A DNA stretch of 64,000 nucleotides, from contig NZ_CANMZV010000007.1 in the NCBI RefSeq assembly GCF_947502415.1, forward strand, positions 186,001 to 250,000, written 5' to 3'. The translations under genes and the position numbers were made by a program. The stretch's first letter is position 1. Every line of letters starts with the position of its first letter. This DNA comes from an uncultured Photobacterium sp. (lineage in GTDB: Bacteria > Pseudomonadota > Gammaproteobacteria > Enterobacterales > Vibrionaceae). This document shows, piece by piece, positions 27,526 to 37,300 of the stretch. Below the pieces are notes generated by a model. The model was not told the origin of the DNA, made no database searches, and worked only from the letters and a program-made list of their open reading frames with translations.

Positions 27526-28408
27526 TATCACTGCAGGCACGCTAGCCGATAAGAACGCAAAGGTTCATGAAAGTCTGGTTGATGATATTGATTCATACGA
27601 AGACACCACGCCGCGCAAGGTAATTACCAAAAAAGATCTTTGGCTTTGTGCAATCCGTGGTCTGTTCATGGAAGGTAACTTCAACTTCGAACGTATGCAG
27701 GCGGGTGGTTTTGCTTACTCGATTATTCCTGCACTGAAGAAAATTCACGGTAACAATAAGCGCGACTTTGCCAAGTCTCTGAAAAACCACCTTCAGTTTT
27801 TCAATGCGAGCCCTAAGTTGTTCACCTTCTTGCTGGGTACATCCATTGCAATGGAAGAGAACAAAGAGAAGCCTTCAACCGTTAACGTAATGAAAGTTGC
27901 CGGTATGGGGCCGACAGGTGGTATCGGTGATGCAATTGATCATATGACCCTGATGCCGTTGACATTGGCTCTGGGTGCATCGATTGCAATGGATGGTTCG
28001 ATTGCCGGTCCGTTCGTGTTCTTCTTCTTATATCAGATTGTTCACTTTGCAGTGTACTTTGGCCTGATGTTTATGGGTTACAAGGCCGGTACTGCTGCCA
28101 TGGTAAGCATGAGTGATGCGACCGAGAAGCTGGCTAAAGCGGCCAACATTATGGGTATCTTTGTTATCGGGGCCTTGTCGGCCACCTTTATCAGGGTACA
28201 AACCACGGCCTCGCTCGAACTCGGTGGCAAAGTGGTTGAGCTGCAAAGTGCCTTGTTCGACAAGATCATGCCGAACTTACTGCCGCTGGCATTGGTGTTC
28301 TTTATGTTCAAGATGGTGAAGGGAACCGGTTTCTGGGCTAAGCCGCCGGTACTGATTTTCTCCACCCTTGCTGCCGGTGTAATTGGTCACTTCTTTGGCA
28401 TTCTCTAA
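27515..28408 (+). CDS. agaE: PTS EIID membrane subunit, mannose/sorbose family
   Basis: A 297-residue membrane protein. After an N-terminal cytoplasmic stretch, FMEGNFNFERMQAGGFAYSI and MGPTGGIGDAIDHMTLMPLT are EIID signatures, and three or four TM helices follow. AGAGGAA lies 7 nt before its ATG inside agaW. A tight hairpin separates it from agaF. Confidence 0.93.
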   Translation: MASDITAGTLADKNAKVHESLVDDIDSYEDTTPRKVITKKDLWLCAIRGLFMEGNFNFERMQAGGFAYSIIPALKKIHGNNKRDFAKSLKNHLQFFNASPKLFTFLLGTSIAMEENKEKPSTVNVMKVAGMGPTGGIGDAIDHMTLMPLTLALGASIAMDGSIAGPFVFFFLYQIVHFAVYFGLMFMGYKAGTAAMVSMSDATEKLAKAANIMGIFVIGALSATFIRVQTTASLELGGKVVELQSALFDKIMPNLLPLALVFFMFKMVKGTGFWAKPPVLIFSTLAAGVIGHFFGIL

Positions 28409-28428
28409 CTAACACATTTCGATAGACC

Positions 28429-28447
28429 GGGGGGAGCAACTCCCCCC
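28429..28447 (+). repeat. Intercistronic hairpin between agaE and agaF
   Basis: GGGGGGAG-CAA-CTCCCCCC is a perfect 8-bp stem with a 3-nt loop and no following T run. It is more likely an mRNA stability or processing element than a terminator. Confidence 0.75.
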
Positions 28448-28464
28448 ATATCAAGGATTTTCAG

Positions 28465-28905
28465 ATGATTGGTATTGTTGTTTCGGGTCACATTAACTAC
28501 GCAACGGGTATGCAGTCGGCAGTTAGAGCTATTGCCGGTGAGCAAGAGCAGATGGCCTTTATTGATTTTGTTGAAACCATGTCTACAGAGCAGCTGGAAG
28601 ATCGTTTGCGCCAGGTTGCTAAAGAAGTGGATTCGGGGGAGGGAGTATTGTTTCTTACCGATATCCCGGGTGGTTCGCCATGTAACCGTGCGCTGTCGAT
28701 CATGATGGATACAGCAAACATTGAGCTAATTGCCGGTGCCAACCTGCCGATGATTGCCAATGCGGCTTTTGAGCGTGATGGTGCTGAGCTGAAAGAGTTG
28801 GTTGAGACACTGCTTGAAATTGGTACGTCCTGCATACAGGACATGCGTAAAGAGCTGGAAGCGGTGATGGAGCCAGAGCCAGCTGAATGTGAAGACGGAC
28901 TATAA
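28465..28905 (+). CDS. agaF: PTS EIIA, mannose/sorbose family
   Basis: A 146-residue cytoplasmic phosphocarrier: MIGIVVSGHINYATGM has the phosphorylated His at residue 9, and FLTDIPGGSPCNRA is the second family motif. It accepts phosphate from HPr and passes it to AgaV. AAGGA lies 7 nt upstream. It ends 2 bp before agaA. Confidence 0.93.
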   Translation: MIGIVVSGHINYATGMQSAVRAIAGEQEQMAFIDFVETMSTEQLEDRLRQVAKEVDSGEGVLFLTDIPGGSPCNRALSIMMDTANIELIAGANLPMIANAAFERDGAELKELVETLLEIGTSCIQDMRKELEAVMEPEPAECEDGL

Positions 28906-28907
28906 CC

Positions 28908-30074
28908 ATGCGTTACGCCTTATTCCCGGATCGGGTTTTTACCCCAGCAGGTATTGTTACTGACACCTATGTCGTGATTGCTGATGGAAAAATTGAAGCC
29001 CTGACTTCTCAGCAGCCTACAGATTGTATGGTGACTTGTCTTGAAGGGCAGTCTTTGATGCCGGGCTTTATTGATATTCATATTCACGGACGTCAGGGTG
29101 CGGACGTCATGGATGCGACTGATGCCGCGTTGCAGCAGATTGCCGATGCGCTACCGAAAACCGGTGTGGTTGGTTGGGTCGGAACCACGGTGACTGCACC
29201 TTGGCAGGATATTCTCGATGCTCTCTCACAGGTTCGCAGTTATATCGAGCAGCCACAACCACAACAGCAGGGTGCGGAGCTGCTGGGCAGTTTTCTTGAG
29301 GGGCCATATTTCACCGAGCCTCACCGTGGTTCACATCCGCCTGCATACCTGAAATCACCGACCACTACCGAGCTTGAGCAGCTTAAAGAAGCGGCGGGCG
29401 AATCATTGATTCGAGCGGCTGTAGCCCCTGAAGCTGATGGTGCGATGCAAGCCATTAGCTGGATGACAGAAAACAAGATCAAGACATCGATAGCTCATAC
29501 CGATGCGACGTTTGACCAAGTTACAGACGCCTATCACCGGGGGGCGGACTGTGGTGTGCACCTTTTCAACGGTATGCGCGGCCTACACCATCGCGAACCG
29601 GGCTGCTGCGGCGCTGTCCTCTACCACGACATGTTAGCCGAGCTGATTGCCGATGGGATTCATGTTAATTCGGTGATGATGCAACTGGCTTACCGGATGA
29701 AAGGTTATCAGGGGATTGCGCTGATCACGGACTGTATGCGAGCAGGCGGCCTGGAAGACGGAGAATATCAACTTGGTGCGCAGACGATCACGGTGACACA
29801 TGGAGAGGCTCGAAGTCCTTGCGGTTCGCTTGCAGGCAGTACCTGCAGCCTGGATCAGGCTCTGCGTAATATGGTGTTTGAAAGCCAGGTGCCGGTTTGG
29901 GAAGCCGTGCAAATGGCATCGGCAGTACCTGCCCGCTATCTCGGGTTAGCAGATCGACTTGGCGGTATTGCTGAGGGGATGGATGCCAGCCTGACGGTTA
30001 TGAATGAAGATTTACAAGTGCAGGGCACGTTAATCAAAGGTCAATGGGCCTACCACGTTGCGGCAACGAACTAG
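28908..30074 (+). CDS. agaA: N-acetylgalactosamine-6-phosphate deacetylase
   Basis: A 388-residue amidohydrolase of the NagA/AgaA family that removes acetate from GalNAc-6-P to give GalN-6-P for AgaS. Visible features are the metal motif DIHIHG (H58, H60), FLEGPYF with the metal Glu, SIAHTDAT and [16 protein letters not shown] with active-site His, and ITDCMRAGG with the catalytic Asp. It follows agaF by 2 bp, so translation is likely coupled. NagA cannot be told from AgaA by motif alone; the agaS/kbaZ neighbours support AgaA. Confidence 0.9.
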   Translation: MRYALFPDRVFTPAGIVTDTYVVIADGKIEALTSQQPTDCMVTCLEGQSLMPGFIDIHIHGRQGADVMDATDAALQQIADALPKTGVVGWVGTTVTAPWQDILDALSQVRSYIEQPQPQQQGAELLGSFLEGPYFTEPHRGSHPPAYLKSPTTTELEQLKEAAGESLIRAAVAPEADGAMQAISWMTENKIKTSIAHTDATFDQVTDAYHRGADCGVHLFNGMRGLHHREPGCCGAVLYHDMLAELIADGIHVNSVMMQLAYRMKGYQGIALITDCMRAGGLEDGEYQLGAQTITVTHGEARSPCGSLAGSTCSLDQALRNMVFESQVPVWEAVQMASAVPARYLGLADRLGGIAEGMDASLTVMNEDLQVQGTLIKGQWAYHVAATN

Positions 30075-30115
30075 CCGTTGCCTGCCTTGCTACAACAAAG
30101 AATAAGAGGTTTTAC

Positions 30116-30946
30116 ATGGAAATTCGTCAACCTATCCATAGCGCACATGCCAAGCAACTTGATACTGAAGGTTTGCGCGAACAGTTTTTGATTGAAAATA
30201 TGTTTCAGGCTGGGCAGATCAACCTGACTTACAGTCATATTGACCGGATCATTGTCGGTGGTGCGGTACCGACAACCGAGGAGTTGGCATTGGAAGGCGG
30301 CAAGGAAATCGGGGTGGATTTCTTCCTTGAGCGCCGTGAACTGGGTGCGATTAATATCGGTGAGCCGGGATTGGTGATCGTTGATGGTGAAACCTATGAA
30401 ATTGGTACGCGCGAAGCCATTTATGTTGGTAAAGGCGCCAAAGAAGTGAAATTTGTCAGCGTTTCGGCGGAGAAGCCGTCTCGTTTTTACGTTAACAGTG
30501 CGCCAGCCCATATGACATATCCGACCCGCAAAATTACGCGTGAAGATGCATCACCGGAAACGCTCGGCAGCCAGGAAAATTGTAATGTACGAACTATCAA
30601 TAAGTATCTGCATCCATCAGTTCTGCCTACCTGCCAGCTATTGATGGGGCTGACTGAGCTGGCTCCGGGCAGTTTGTGGAATACCATGCCTTGCCACACT
30701 CACGAGCGCCGCATGGAAGTGTACCTGTACTTCAATATGAAAGACGACAACATCGTTTTCCATTACATGGGTGAGCCGCAGGAAACCCGTCATATTGTTA
30801 TGCGTAATGAACAGGCGGTGATCAGCCCGAGCTGGTCAATTCACTCCGGTGTCGGCACGGCCGCGTACACCTTTATCTGGAGCATGGTCGGTGAAAACCA
30901 GACTTTCCATGATATGGACCATGTTGCGATGAGCGACCTGAAATAA
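30116..30946 (+). CDS. kduI: 5-keto-4-deoxyuronate isomerase KduI
   Basis: A 276-residue cupin-type isomerase converting 5-keto-4-deoxyuronate (from the unsaturated uronate) to 2,5-diketo-3-deoxygluconate. The start is ATG 30116 with AAGAGG 6 nt upstream, not the in-frame start inside aga[17 protein letters not shown] carries the His-x-His and Glu zinc ligands, with a further His in SWSIHSGVG. Full family length. It feeds KduD, the next gene, across a hairpin. Confidence 0.95.
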   Translation: MEIRQPIHSAHAKQLDTEGLREQFLIENMFQAGQINLTYSHIDRIIVGGAVPTTEELALEGGKEIGVDFFLERRELGAINIGEPGLVIVDGETYEIGTREAIYVGKGAKEVKFVSVSAEKPSRFYVNSAPAHMTYPTRKITREDASPETLGSQENCNVRTINKYLHPSVLPTCQLLMGLTELAPGSLWNTMPCHTHERRMEVYLYFNMKDDNIVFHYMGEPQETRHIVMRNEQAVISPSWSIHSGVGTAAYTFIWSMVGENQTFHDMDHVAMSDLK

Positions 30947-30964
30947 TCATCTCTATCAACTTAC

Positions 30965-31001
30965 GTAATGGTTCTGTTTAGCTGCAAACCAGGGCCATTA
31001 C
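30965..31001 (+). repeat. Intercistronic hairpin between kduI and kduD
   Basis: Outer arms GTAATGG/CCATTAC enclose inner CTG-TTT/AAA-CAG pairs, giving a long imperfect stem-loop with no T run. It is probably an mRNA processing or stability element. Confidence 0.6.
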
Positions 31002-31028
31002 GACAGACAGCATTAGCAGGAATTCCAA

Positions 31029-31784
31029 ATGAATATCTTTGATTTATCAGGCAAAGTTGCCATTGTAACAGGCTGTAATACCGGTCTTGGCCAGGGAATG
31101 GCACTTGGCCTTGCAAAAGCTGGAGCCGACATTATCGGTGTGGGCCATATTGAGGCACCTGAAACTCAGGAGCTGGTGGAAGCTCTGGGACGTAAGTTCC
31201 ATTACATTACGGCAAACCTGATGGTACAGGACGGCCTTGAGCAGATTGTTGCCGAAGCCGTGGAAGTGATGGGGCAGGTTGATATTTTGGTAAACAACGC
31301 CGGTATCATTCGTCGTGAAGACATCTTAGAGTTTTCAGAAAAAGACTGGGATGATGTTATTAACATCAACCAGAAAACATTGTTCTTCCTTTCGCAGGCA
31401 GTTGCCAAGCAGTTTGTTCAGCAGGGTAACGGCGGCAAGATCATCAATATTGCATCAATGCTTTCCTATCAGGGCGGCATCCGCGTACCTTCCTATACCG
31501 CCAGTAAGTCAGCAGTGATGGGCCTGACCCGTGCGCTGGCAACCGAGCTTGCTGAGCATAACATCAATGTCAACGCGATTGCTCCGGGTTACATGGCAAC
31601 AGACAACACCACCGCGTTACGTGCCGATGAAGCGCGAAATGCAGCGATCCTTGAACGCATTCCAGCCAACCGTTGGGGTTTACCATCAGATCTTGAAGGT
31701 CCGGCAGTATTTTTGGCTTCAAGTGCCAGTGATTATGTTAATGGCTACACCATCGCTGTAGATGGCGGCTGGCTGGCACGCTAA
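31029..31784 (+). CDS. kduD: 2-deoxy-D-gluconate 3-dehydrogenase KduD (SDR)
   Basis: A 251-residue short-chain dehydrogenase reducing 2,5-diketo-3-deoxygluconate to KDG. It has TGCNTGLG (nucleotide-binding TGxxxGxG), NNAGI, IASMLSYQGG with the catalytic Ser, and YTASK with catalytic Tyr/Lys. AGGAA lies 6 nt before the ATG. The SD of the next gene overlaps its stop codon. Confidence 0.95.
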   Translation: MNIFDLSGKVAIVTGCNTGLGQGMALGLAKAGADIIGVGHIEAPETQELVEALGRKFHYITANLMVQDGLEQIVAEAVEVMGQVDILVNNAGIIRREDILEFSEKDWDDVININQKTLFFLSQAVAKQFVQQGNGGKIINIASMLSYQGGIRVPSYTASKSAVMGLTRALATELAEHNINVNAIAPGYMATDNTTALRADEARNAAILERIPANRWGLPSDLEGPAVFLASSASDYVNGYTIAVDGGWLAR

Positions 31785-31796
31785 GGAGTGAGTGAG

Positions 31797-32846
31797 ATGG
31801 CAATTGGCACGAAACTGGATGTTCTGGCGTTAATGAAGCGGGTTTACCGCTATCAGGCAGCCAACCAGACCCGCAGTGTGATCCGTCGTAGTGGTAAAAC
31901 CCGCTTTATCAAAGATACCGATTGGGAGCGCGGTGTGTTCTGGTCTTGCGCTGCCGCAGCCTGGAAAGCGACTGATGATAGTGAGTACCTGGACGGTGTG
32001 ATGGACTATGCCCTGCACACTGGTTTCCGCACCGGCCCGAATGCTCGCTTTGCTGACGATCATATCTGCTGTCAGGCCTATTTGGATGTTTACCCTGTGG
32101 TTAACCAGCCAGAAGCGCTGGAGCCAACAATCAAGGCGCTGGCGCTGATGGTGGAAAACCCAGAACCGGGTCGTAAGGACTGGTGGTGGTGTGATTCGTT
32201 GTTTATGGCTCCGCCTTCTTTTGCTGCACTTTCTCAGCAGACCGGTGACAGCAAATACCTTGACTACATGCATACTGCATTCTGGGATTCGGTTGATCAC
32301 CTGCTGGATCCTGAAACAGGCCTGTTCTTCCGTGATCACCGTTATATCCCTGATGGTCAGGGTAGCGAGCTTCGTGAAGCCAATGGTCAGAAGGTATTCT
32401 GGAGCCGCGGTATTGGTTGGGTTTTGGCTGCTGTACCACGTCTGATGGCTCGTATGCCGGAAGAGTATCCGAACAAAGCGCAATATCTGGAGCTGTTCAA
32501 AAATTTGGCTGCAGAGGTGATCAAGTATCAACAGCCGGACGGTTTCTGGCGCACCAGTTTGCTGGACCCGGACAACTTCCCTGCACCGGAAAGTAGTGCT
32601 ACGTCTTTGTTCTGCTATGGTCTTGCCTGGGGGATCAATAACGGTTTGTTGGACAGTGAAACATATCAGCCTGTAGTGGAAAAAGCTTGGGTTGCTCTGC
32701 AGGGAGCCGTTCATGACAACGGCATGATTGGCTGGGTACAGCTTCCTGCCTTTAATCCGCGTGATGTGAAGTTCGAGCATAACATCGATTACGGTGCCGG
32801 GGCATTCATGCTGGCAGCAACCGAAATGGTCCATCTGGCTGACTAA
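31797..32846 (+). CDS. Unsaturated uronyl hydrolase, GH88/GH105 superfamily (GH105-like)
   Basis: A 349-residue cytoplasmic (no signal peptide) alpha/alpha-barrel hydrolase that would hydrate and split the 4,5-unsaturated uronate from the hexosamine of the imported disaccharide. Start ATG 31797, with AAGGAG 8 nt upstream overlapping the kduD stop; the GTG three codons earlier is less likely. WWWCDSLFMAPP (Asp133, probable catalytic acid), FWSRGIGWVLAA and GFWRTSLLDP...ESSATSLFCYGL fit GH105 (YteR-like) better than classical GH88 glucuronyl hydrolases, as far as I can judge by eye. It completes the aga-kdu operon and is followed by a terminator. Confidence 0.82.
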   Translation: MAIGTKLDVLALMKRVYRYQAANQTRSVIRRSGKTRFIKDTDWERGVFWSCAAAAWKATDDSEYLDGVMDYALHTGFRTGPNARFADDHICCQAYLDVYPVVNQPEALEPTIKALALMVENPEPGRKDWWWCDSLFMAPPSFAALSQQTGDSKYLDYMHTAFWDSVDHLLDPETGLFFRDHRYIPDGQGSELREANGQKVFWSRGIGWVLAAVPRLMARMPEEYPNKAQYLELFKNLAAEVIKYQQPDGFWRTSLLDPDNFPAPESSATSLFCYGLAWGINNGLLDSETYQPVVEKAWVALQGAVHDNGMIGWVQLPAFNPRDVKFEHNIDYGAGAFMLAATEMVHLAD

Positions 32847-32873
32847 GGTGGCCTGCACATAACGAGAAAAAAC

Positions 32874-32910
32874 AAAAAGCTGATTTTATTCCGATAAGGT
32901 CAGCTTTTTT
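32874..32910 (+). terminator. Terminator of the agaR-kbaZ-aga-kdu operon
   Basis: AAAAAGCTGA and TCAGCTTTTTT form a 10-bp stem around a 16-nt loop with a T run. The next gene starts only 34 bp later, so partial read-through is possible. Confidence 0.8.
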
Positions 32911-32944
32911 ATTTATTACATAAAAATCAATAAGGAAAGACGTG

Positions 32945-33670
32945 ATGAAAAAGATTTTGGGGCTGTCAGCAATTTTGTTAGGAACCCTGGTCGGGTTTCA
33001 GGCTTCGGCGGGGGATGCAAATTCTCAGTATTCAATTCACTTTGCTCAACAAGTGCCGGTGATTGATGGGAATGGTACTGATCCCGCCTGGGATAATGCG
33101 CAGTCGTTGACGGATTTTACTTTCCCGTGGCGTGCTGATGCTGCTCCGGCAACGGAGTTTCGTGCTTTGTGGGATCGTGAGGCGCTGTATTTTCGCTATG
33201 TGTTGGAAGATCAACACATAGCGGTTGGGGCTGATCCAGAACGTGCAGTCTTAGATTCGGATCGTGCTGAAATTTTCCTGGCGAAAGATTTGCAGCTGTC
33301 TAGCTACTATACGATGGAAATTGACCCGAAAGCGCGCGTATTCAGTGCCGATGCTGCTTACGACATGACGAAGAAGAAGCGAGTCAAGCTAGATAGCAGC
33401 TGGAACTGGCCGGGTCTGGTGACCAAGGCAAGTATTACGGACAATGGATATGTTGTTGAAGCGAAATTGCCGATGGCAACTATCACAGGTCTGGAACTTT
33501 GGCAGGATGAGGCTCAGTCAGAACTACTGTGTGCTCTGATGCGTGCGGAATTCACTCCGAAGCAGGATAGTAGCCTGGATATGGGCTGGATGACCTGGAT
33601 TGATCCGAAGACAGCGAAACCGAACTTCCATAACCCGGGCACTTTCGGCACTTGTAAGCTGGTGAAATAA
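32945..33670 (+). CDS. Secreted CBM9-like carbohydrate-binding protein
   Basis: A 241-residue protein with a Sec signal peptide (about 1-22, ending ASA). PVIDGNGTDPAWDNAQSLTDF, RALWDREALYFRYVLEDQHI and DSDRAEIFLA...YYTMEIDPKARVFSA follow the pattern of CBM9/DOMON-like beta-sandwich domains that bind sugars. AAGGA lies 8 nt before ATG 32945. It consists of this single domain with no enzyme attached, so it may be a periplasmic glycan- or oligosaccharide-binding accessory. It lies right behind the operon terminator and ahead of its own. Confidence 0.72.
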   Translation: MKKILGLSAILLGTLVGFQASAGDANSQYSIHFAQQVPVIDGNGTDPAWDNAQSLTDFTFPWRADAAPATEFRALWDREALYFRYVLEDQHIAVGADPERAVLDSDRAEIFLAKDLQLSSYYTMEIDPKARVFSADAAYDMTKKKRVKLDSSWNWPGLVTKASITDNGYVVEAKLPMATITGLELWQDEAQSELLCALMRAEFTPKQDSSLDMGWMTWIDPKTAKPNFHNPGTFGTCKLVK

Positions 33671-33687
33671 CCTTAGTAAAATTACAG

Positions 33688-33739
33688 GCCTCTTCTTCAT
33701 GCTGCTTGGCGGGATCGGCAGCATGGGGGAGAGGCTTTT
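33688..33739 (+). terminator. Terminator after the CBM9-like gene
   Basis: GCCTCTTCTTCATGCTGC pairs with GCAGCATGGGGGAGAGGC (mostly continuous, some G-T pairs), followed by five T. Confidence 0.8.
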
Positions 33740-33792
33740 TCATTTGAAGCTACCCTGATAGACAGGAACAAGGAACAGGAAATATATTCGTC

Positions 33793-34353
33793 ATGTCCGC
33801 TCAAAATACTTACTTGCTTGCGCAGGTGTTTGGTTTTTTTAGTTTTGCTATAGGCTTATATGCTTTCTATCAGAAAAAAGATAGCAAGCTGAAATTGTGG
33901 ATGGCGGTGCTGTGCCTGATGAACGCCATTCACTTTTTGTTATTACATTCATTTTCCTCTGCATTTTGTGTCGCAGTTTCTATGGTCAGGAATCTGATTA
34001 CGATAAAGGTGCGCTCTAAGTGGGTGATGATGGTTTTCATGCTATTTAGTTTTGCTGGTTATTTTTCTGTCCAGCAACCGAGCGAGGTATTAGGGGTAAC
34101 CGGAATTTGTGTGGGTACTTACTCGCTGTTTATGCTCGAAGGTATAAGGCTTCGACTTGGTTTGTTAACCGGTTCGTTGTTATGGCTGGGCAATAATATT
34201 GCTTTGGGCTCTATTGGTGGTTCACTGCTCGAAGCTTGCGGCGCAACCATGAATGCAGTGACCTTATATCGCCTTTATTGCGATACAAAAGACAGCAACA
34301 AAAAGCCTGGTGATAAAAAAGCCCTCGCAACGGATGAGGGCTTGGTGAAGTGA
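33793..34353 (+). CDS. ygjV: YgjV-family inner-membrane protein
   Basis: A 186-residue protein with about six hydrophobic helices; LAQVFGFFSFAIGLYAFYQKKD and the central CVAVSMVRNLITIK fit the YgjV family of unknown function. Its charged C-terminal tail (DSNKKPGDKKALATDEGLVK) is partly encoded by a sequence that also forms the terminator of the convergent lyase gene. It is probably a background gene rather than part of the glycan pathway. Confidence 0.75.
   Translation: MSAQNTYLLAQVFGFFSFAIGLYAFYQKKDSKLKLWMAVLCLMNAIHFLLLHSFSSAFCVAVSMVRNLITIKVRSKWVMMVFMLFSFAGYFSVQQPSEVLGVTGICVGTYSLFMLEGIRLRLGLLTGSLLWLGNNIALGSIGGSLLEACGATMNAVTLYRLYCDTKDSNKKPGDKKALATDEGLVK
34315..34343 (-). terminator. Terminator of third PL8 lyase, embedded in the ygjV 3' coding end
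   Basis: On the minus strand AAGCCCTC pairs with GAGGGCTT around a 9-nt loop and is followed by a T run. It lies 36-64 bp beyond the lyase stop codon, inside the last codons of ygjV. Confidence 0.8.
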
Positions 34354-34378
34354 TGATTTTTGTGTTTAATTTCCGTGT

Positions 34379-37300
34379 TTAGCGGCGACGGTAAATCAGT
34401 CCCAACAGGCCGAGAAAGGCAAGCATTAACGGGCTGGTGGAGCCTCCGCCTGAGCTGCCTGTCTGGTTGCTGTTACCCTTGTTGTTACCATCATCATCAT
34501 CGCCTTGGGTGAGCGTCAGGTTCACTGAGCTGCCAAACAGGCTTTCAACCGTGATACGAGTCTTACCATTGTGGTGTGAATAAGCTTGTGAAGCCGTCAT
34601 TTCGTTAATATTCCATTCCCCGTCGATTTCGACCACAATCGTGACCGGCGGTGTCGGCTGGTCATTTTCCTGCAGATTCAGCTCCGGTGAGGCAATACTC
34701 AGATAGGCTTCTTTATCGTTGAGCTGAGCTAATACCTGGGCTGTGGTGCTGATTGTTTTGACCGGGCCTTTGTTGAAAATTGCTGAGCCAGTGCTGCTAT
34801 AGCCGTAAAGCTGGTTGCTGCGGTCAAACAGAACCTGGTCGTTATCGCTGCGCTCCAGAGCCGAAAACTGCGGTGAGTTGTTCATTGCATTGGCAAACGC
34901 CGTCATTTCTGTCGGTGTCGTTTCCATCACCATGACATACTGATAGCTCGCATTGTTTGGTGCTACGCCATGATCAATCCAGGCGGACGTGAACTCGCCT
35001 GAGGTTTGCGCTTTGGATTTGTTATGGCGTGAAACCTGACTGCCTCGGCGAACCTGAACATTGTCGGCTTCCATCAGGTAGTAGCCAACGTTGTTATCAT
35101 CGATCAGCCAGTCACCAGAAGACAAAGTCGCTGAAAAGTTCGCTTCTTTATGATTTACACCGTTGATCCACAATCCTTCAGGATTGCTGCCGATGGCCAG
35201 CTGGAACAGGGTGGTTTCAGTACGGTTTGTACCGTCTGAGTTACTGATCCCGGCTCCGGTCAGGAATAACTTATCCCCGGCTGCAAGAACATGTTTTTCA
35301 GCTTCAAAAGAGGGTTCAAAGTTATTGATAGTCTGTGGAGCCTTGTGCTTGAAAGTAAACAAGCTGTATTGGTTTTTAAGCGATGTTGAGCCGCTAATCC
35401 CATTATCTGAACGAACCATCAGCGTAGAGGTTTTTGGGCTTTCCAGTGAGTCATAATCTAAATGAATAGTCGTCGCACCGGGGTTGCGGTTCCAGTCCCA
35501 CCCTTCTTGCTGATAGCCGAAATGAGTTGGATCGCCGTATGGGATCACATGGGCACTGCCGTGGCTTTGGTAGCGACCATAACGGTTATCGTTGGTATAG
35601 ATTTCCGAAGACCAGACATCCTTGTTATAGCCTTTGAGTACCGCCATGCGATTACCGTTGCGGTGGATAGCAAAGGCACCGCCGTTAAAGCTCCAGCTCC
35701 CTTCTGGCAACGAAGCCGGGGTAATACTCTTGCCAAAAATAGCACTGCTTTGTTGGTGGCTGGTATTGGTGACCTGAAGATAAATCGCCGCCAGTTCTTC
35801 GTTGAGCGAAGGGTAGCTGTTTGCCAGCCATTTCAGGCCATCGCTGTAGCGATTTACGCTGAGATCGGTAAACGGATGTCTGCCGGATAAAGCTAGCGGG
35901 ACATAAGGATTACTGTAATGCCAGCCTGCTACCATGACAGATTTGAGATTATCCAGAGCGTCATTGCTGAGGCTGAATCCGGTGTCCTTGAGTATATAAG
36001 CAACGTGGGCAGCGTTTTCGAAAGCCGAGAATGCATAGCCAGGATAATGACCGTTGTGACGCCAGGCTGTGCCGTCCGGCCGTAAGCCGTCATTGGTGCC
36101 CGGTGGTGTCTGGTTAAGTGCGCCGGAGAAGAAAGCCGAAAACGTGTGCAGCAGTGCAATACGCTCGCTGTTATCAGGGTTTAGCAGCAGTAGGGCCAGA
36201 TGTTGGCGCGATAATGTATTGAAATAGTCGAGGTTTGAGCTGCCGCTGTTCAGCGCCATATCAAAGCTGTCTTTGAATTCGCGGGAGAACCACAACAAGG
36301 CGCGGTAAGTCGGTTGCAATAAATTACTGGCGGCAAGTTCATCAGCCATCATCAAGGCCGAGATATACCACCAACGACCGCTGTACCCCCAGTGGTGACT
36401 GGTAACCAGCGCACTGCCATCGGCGAAGCCCTGATCCAGAAGGTGCTCGGTCATCAACCGGTACATCTCTGCCAGCCGCTGTTCATCGGCACTGAAAGCC
36501 GGGTTGTTATAGGCTTTGGCGATATCCAACATCAGTTGAGCGTAACCGGATAGCTTTTTGCCTTGGTTGTCGGAGTCGCCCAGCATGACATAGTTGTCAA
36601 AATCAGCTTTATCTGCGGCTAGGAGGTGAGCCGGTTGATAAATCACTTGCTGTTTATCGGTCAGAACATGACGGCCGGTAATATTGCCCTGACTGTCTTT
36701 GCTGATGCCAAACTTGCTGAAGCGGGTTTCAAGGCTGGTCAGGCTGCCTGGATTGCCGCTAAATTCGGAGATCAGGGTTTGCTTGATTGTATCTGCATCA
36801 TCAAGTTCTGCCTGAGTTGGAGCTGGCAGGTTATCCGGGAGGGCAAAGACGATTTCCGGCTCGTTGTAACGGGTTGAGACCTGAGCGTCAGACCATTGAT
36901 AGCGATTGTCATCGACGGAAACCATTACCCGGTCGATGTTCAAGGAGCCGGCGGTAGCGTTGGCCGAGGATGGCGCGTGAAATGTCAGTTTGGCTAACTG
37001 ATCGGTGACAGCTGGAATGAAGTCGGCATTCAGTGATACCCCGATAGCACGCCAGCCGGTGAAATTGAGTTTTACCGGGAAACTGGAGGCATTGTTAGCA
37101 CCGTTGTCAGCCAGCTCTACCGTTAGGGAGTCGTCTACAGCTACCGGGTTATACAGCCAGAAGGACAATACCTGGGTTGCACCTCGTCCATAGGCTGAGG
37201 TGGCCTGTGAGTCCGTCAGGCGAGTGAAGCTATGGTCAATCGTCAGAGAGTCACCTTTAGTCCATTGCCAGTGTATGGATTGATCTCCATGGATGGCACG

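Noticed and set aside
31830-32858. 342-codon open frame antisense to the uronyl hydrolase gene
   Set aside because: It mirrors the whole hydrolase gene, whose family motifs, ribosome-binding site and operon position are clear. The antisense protein has no recognisable motif.
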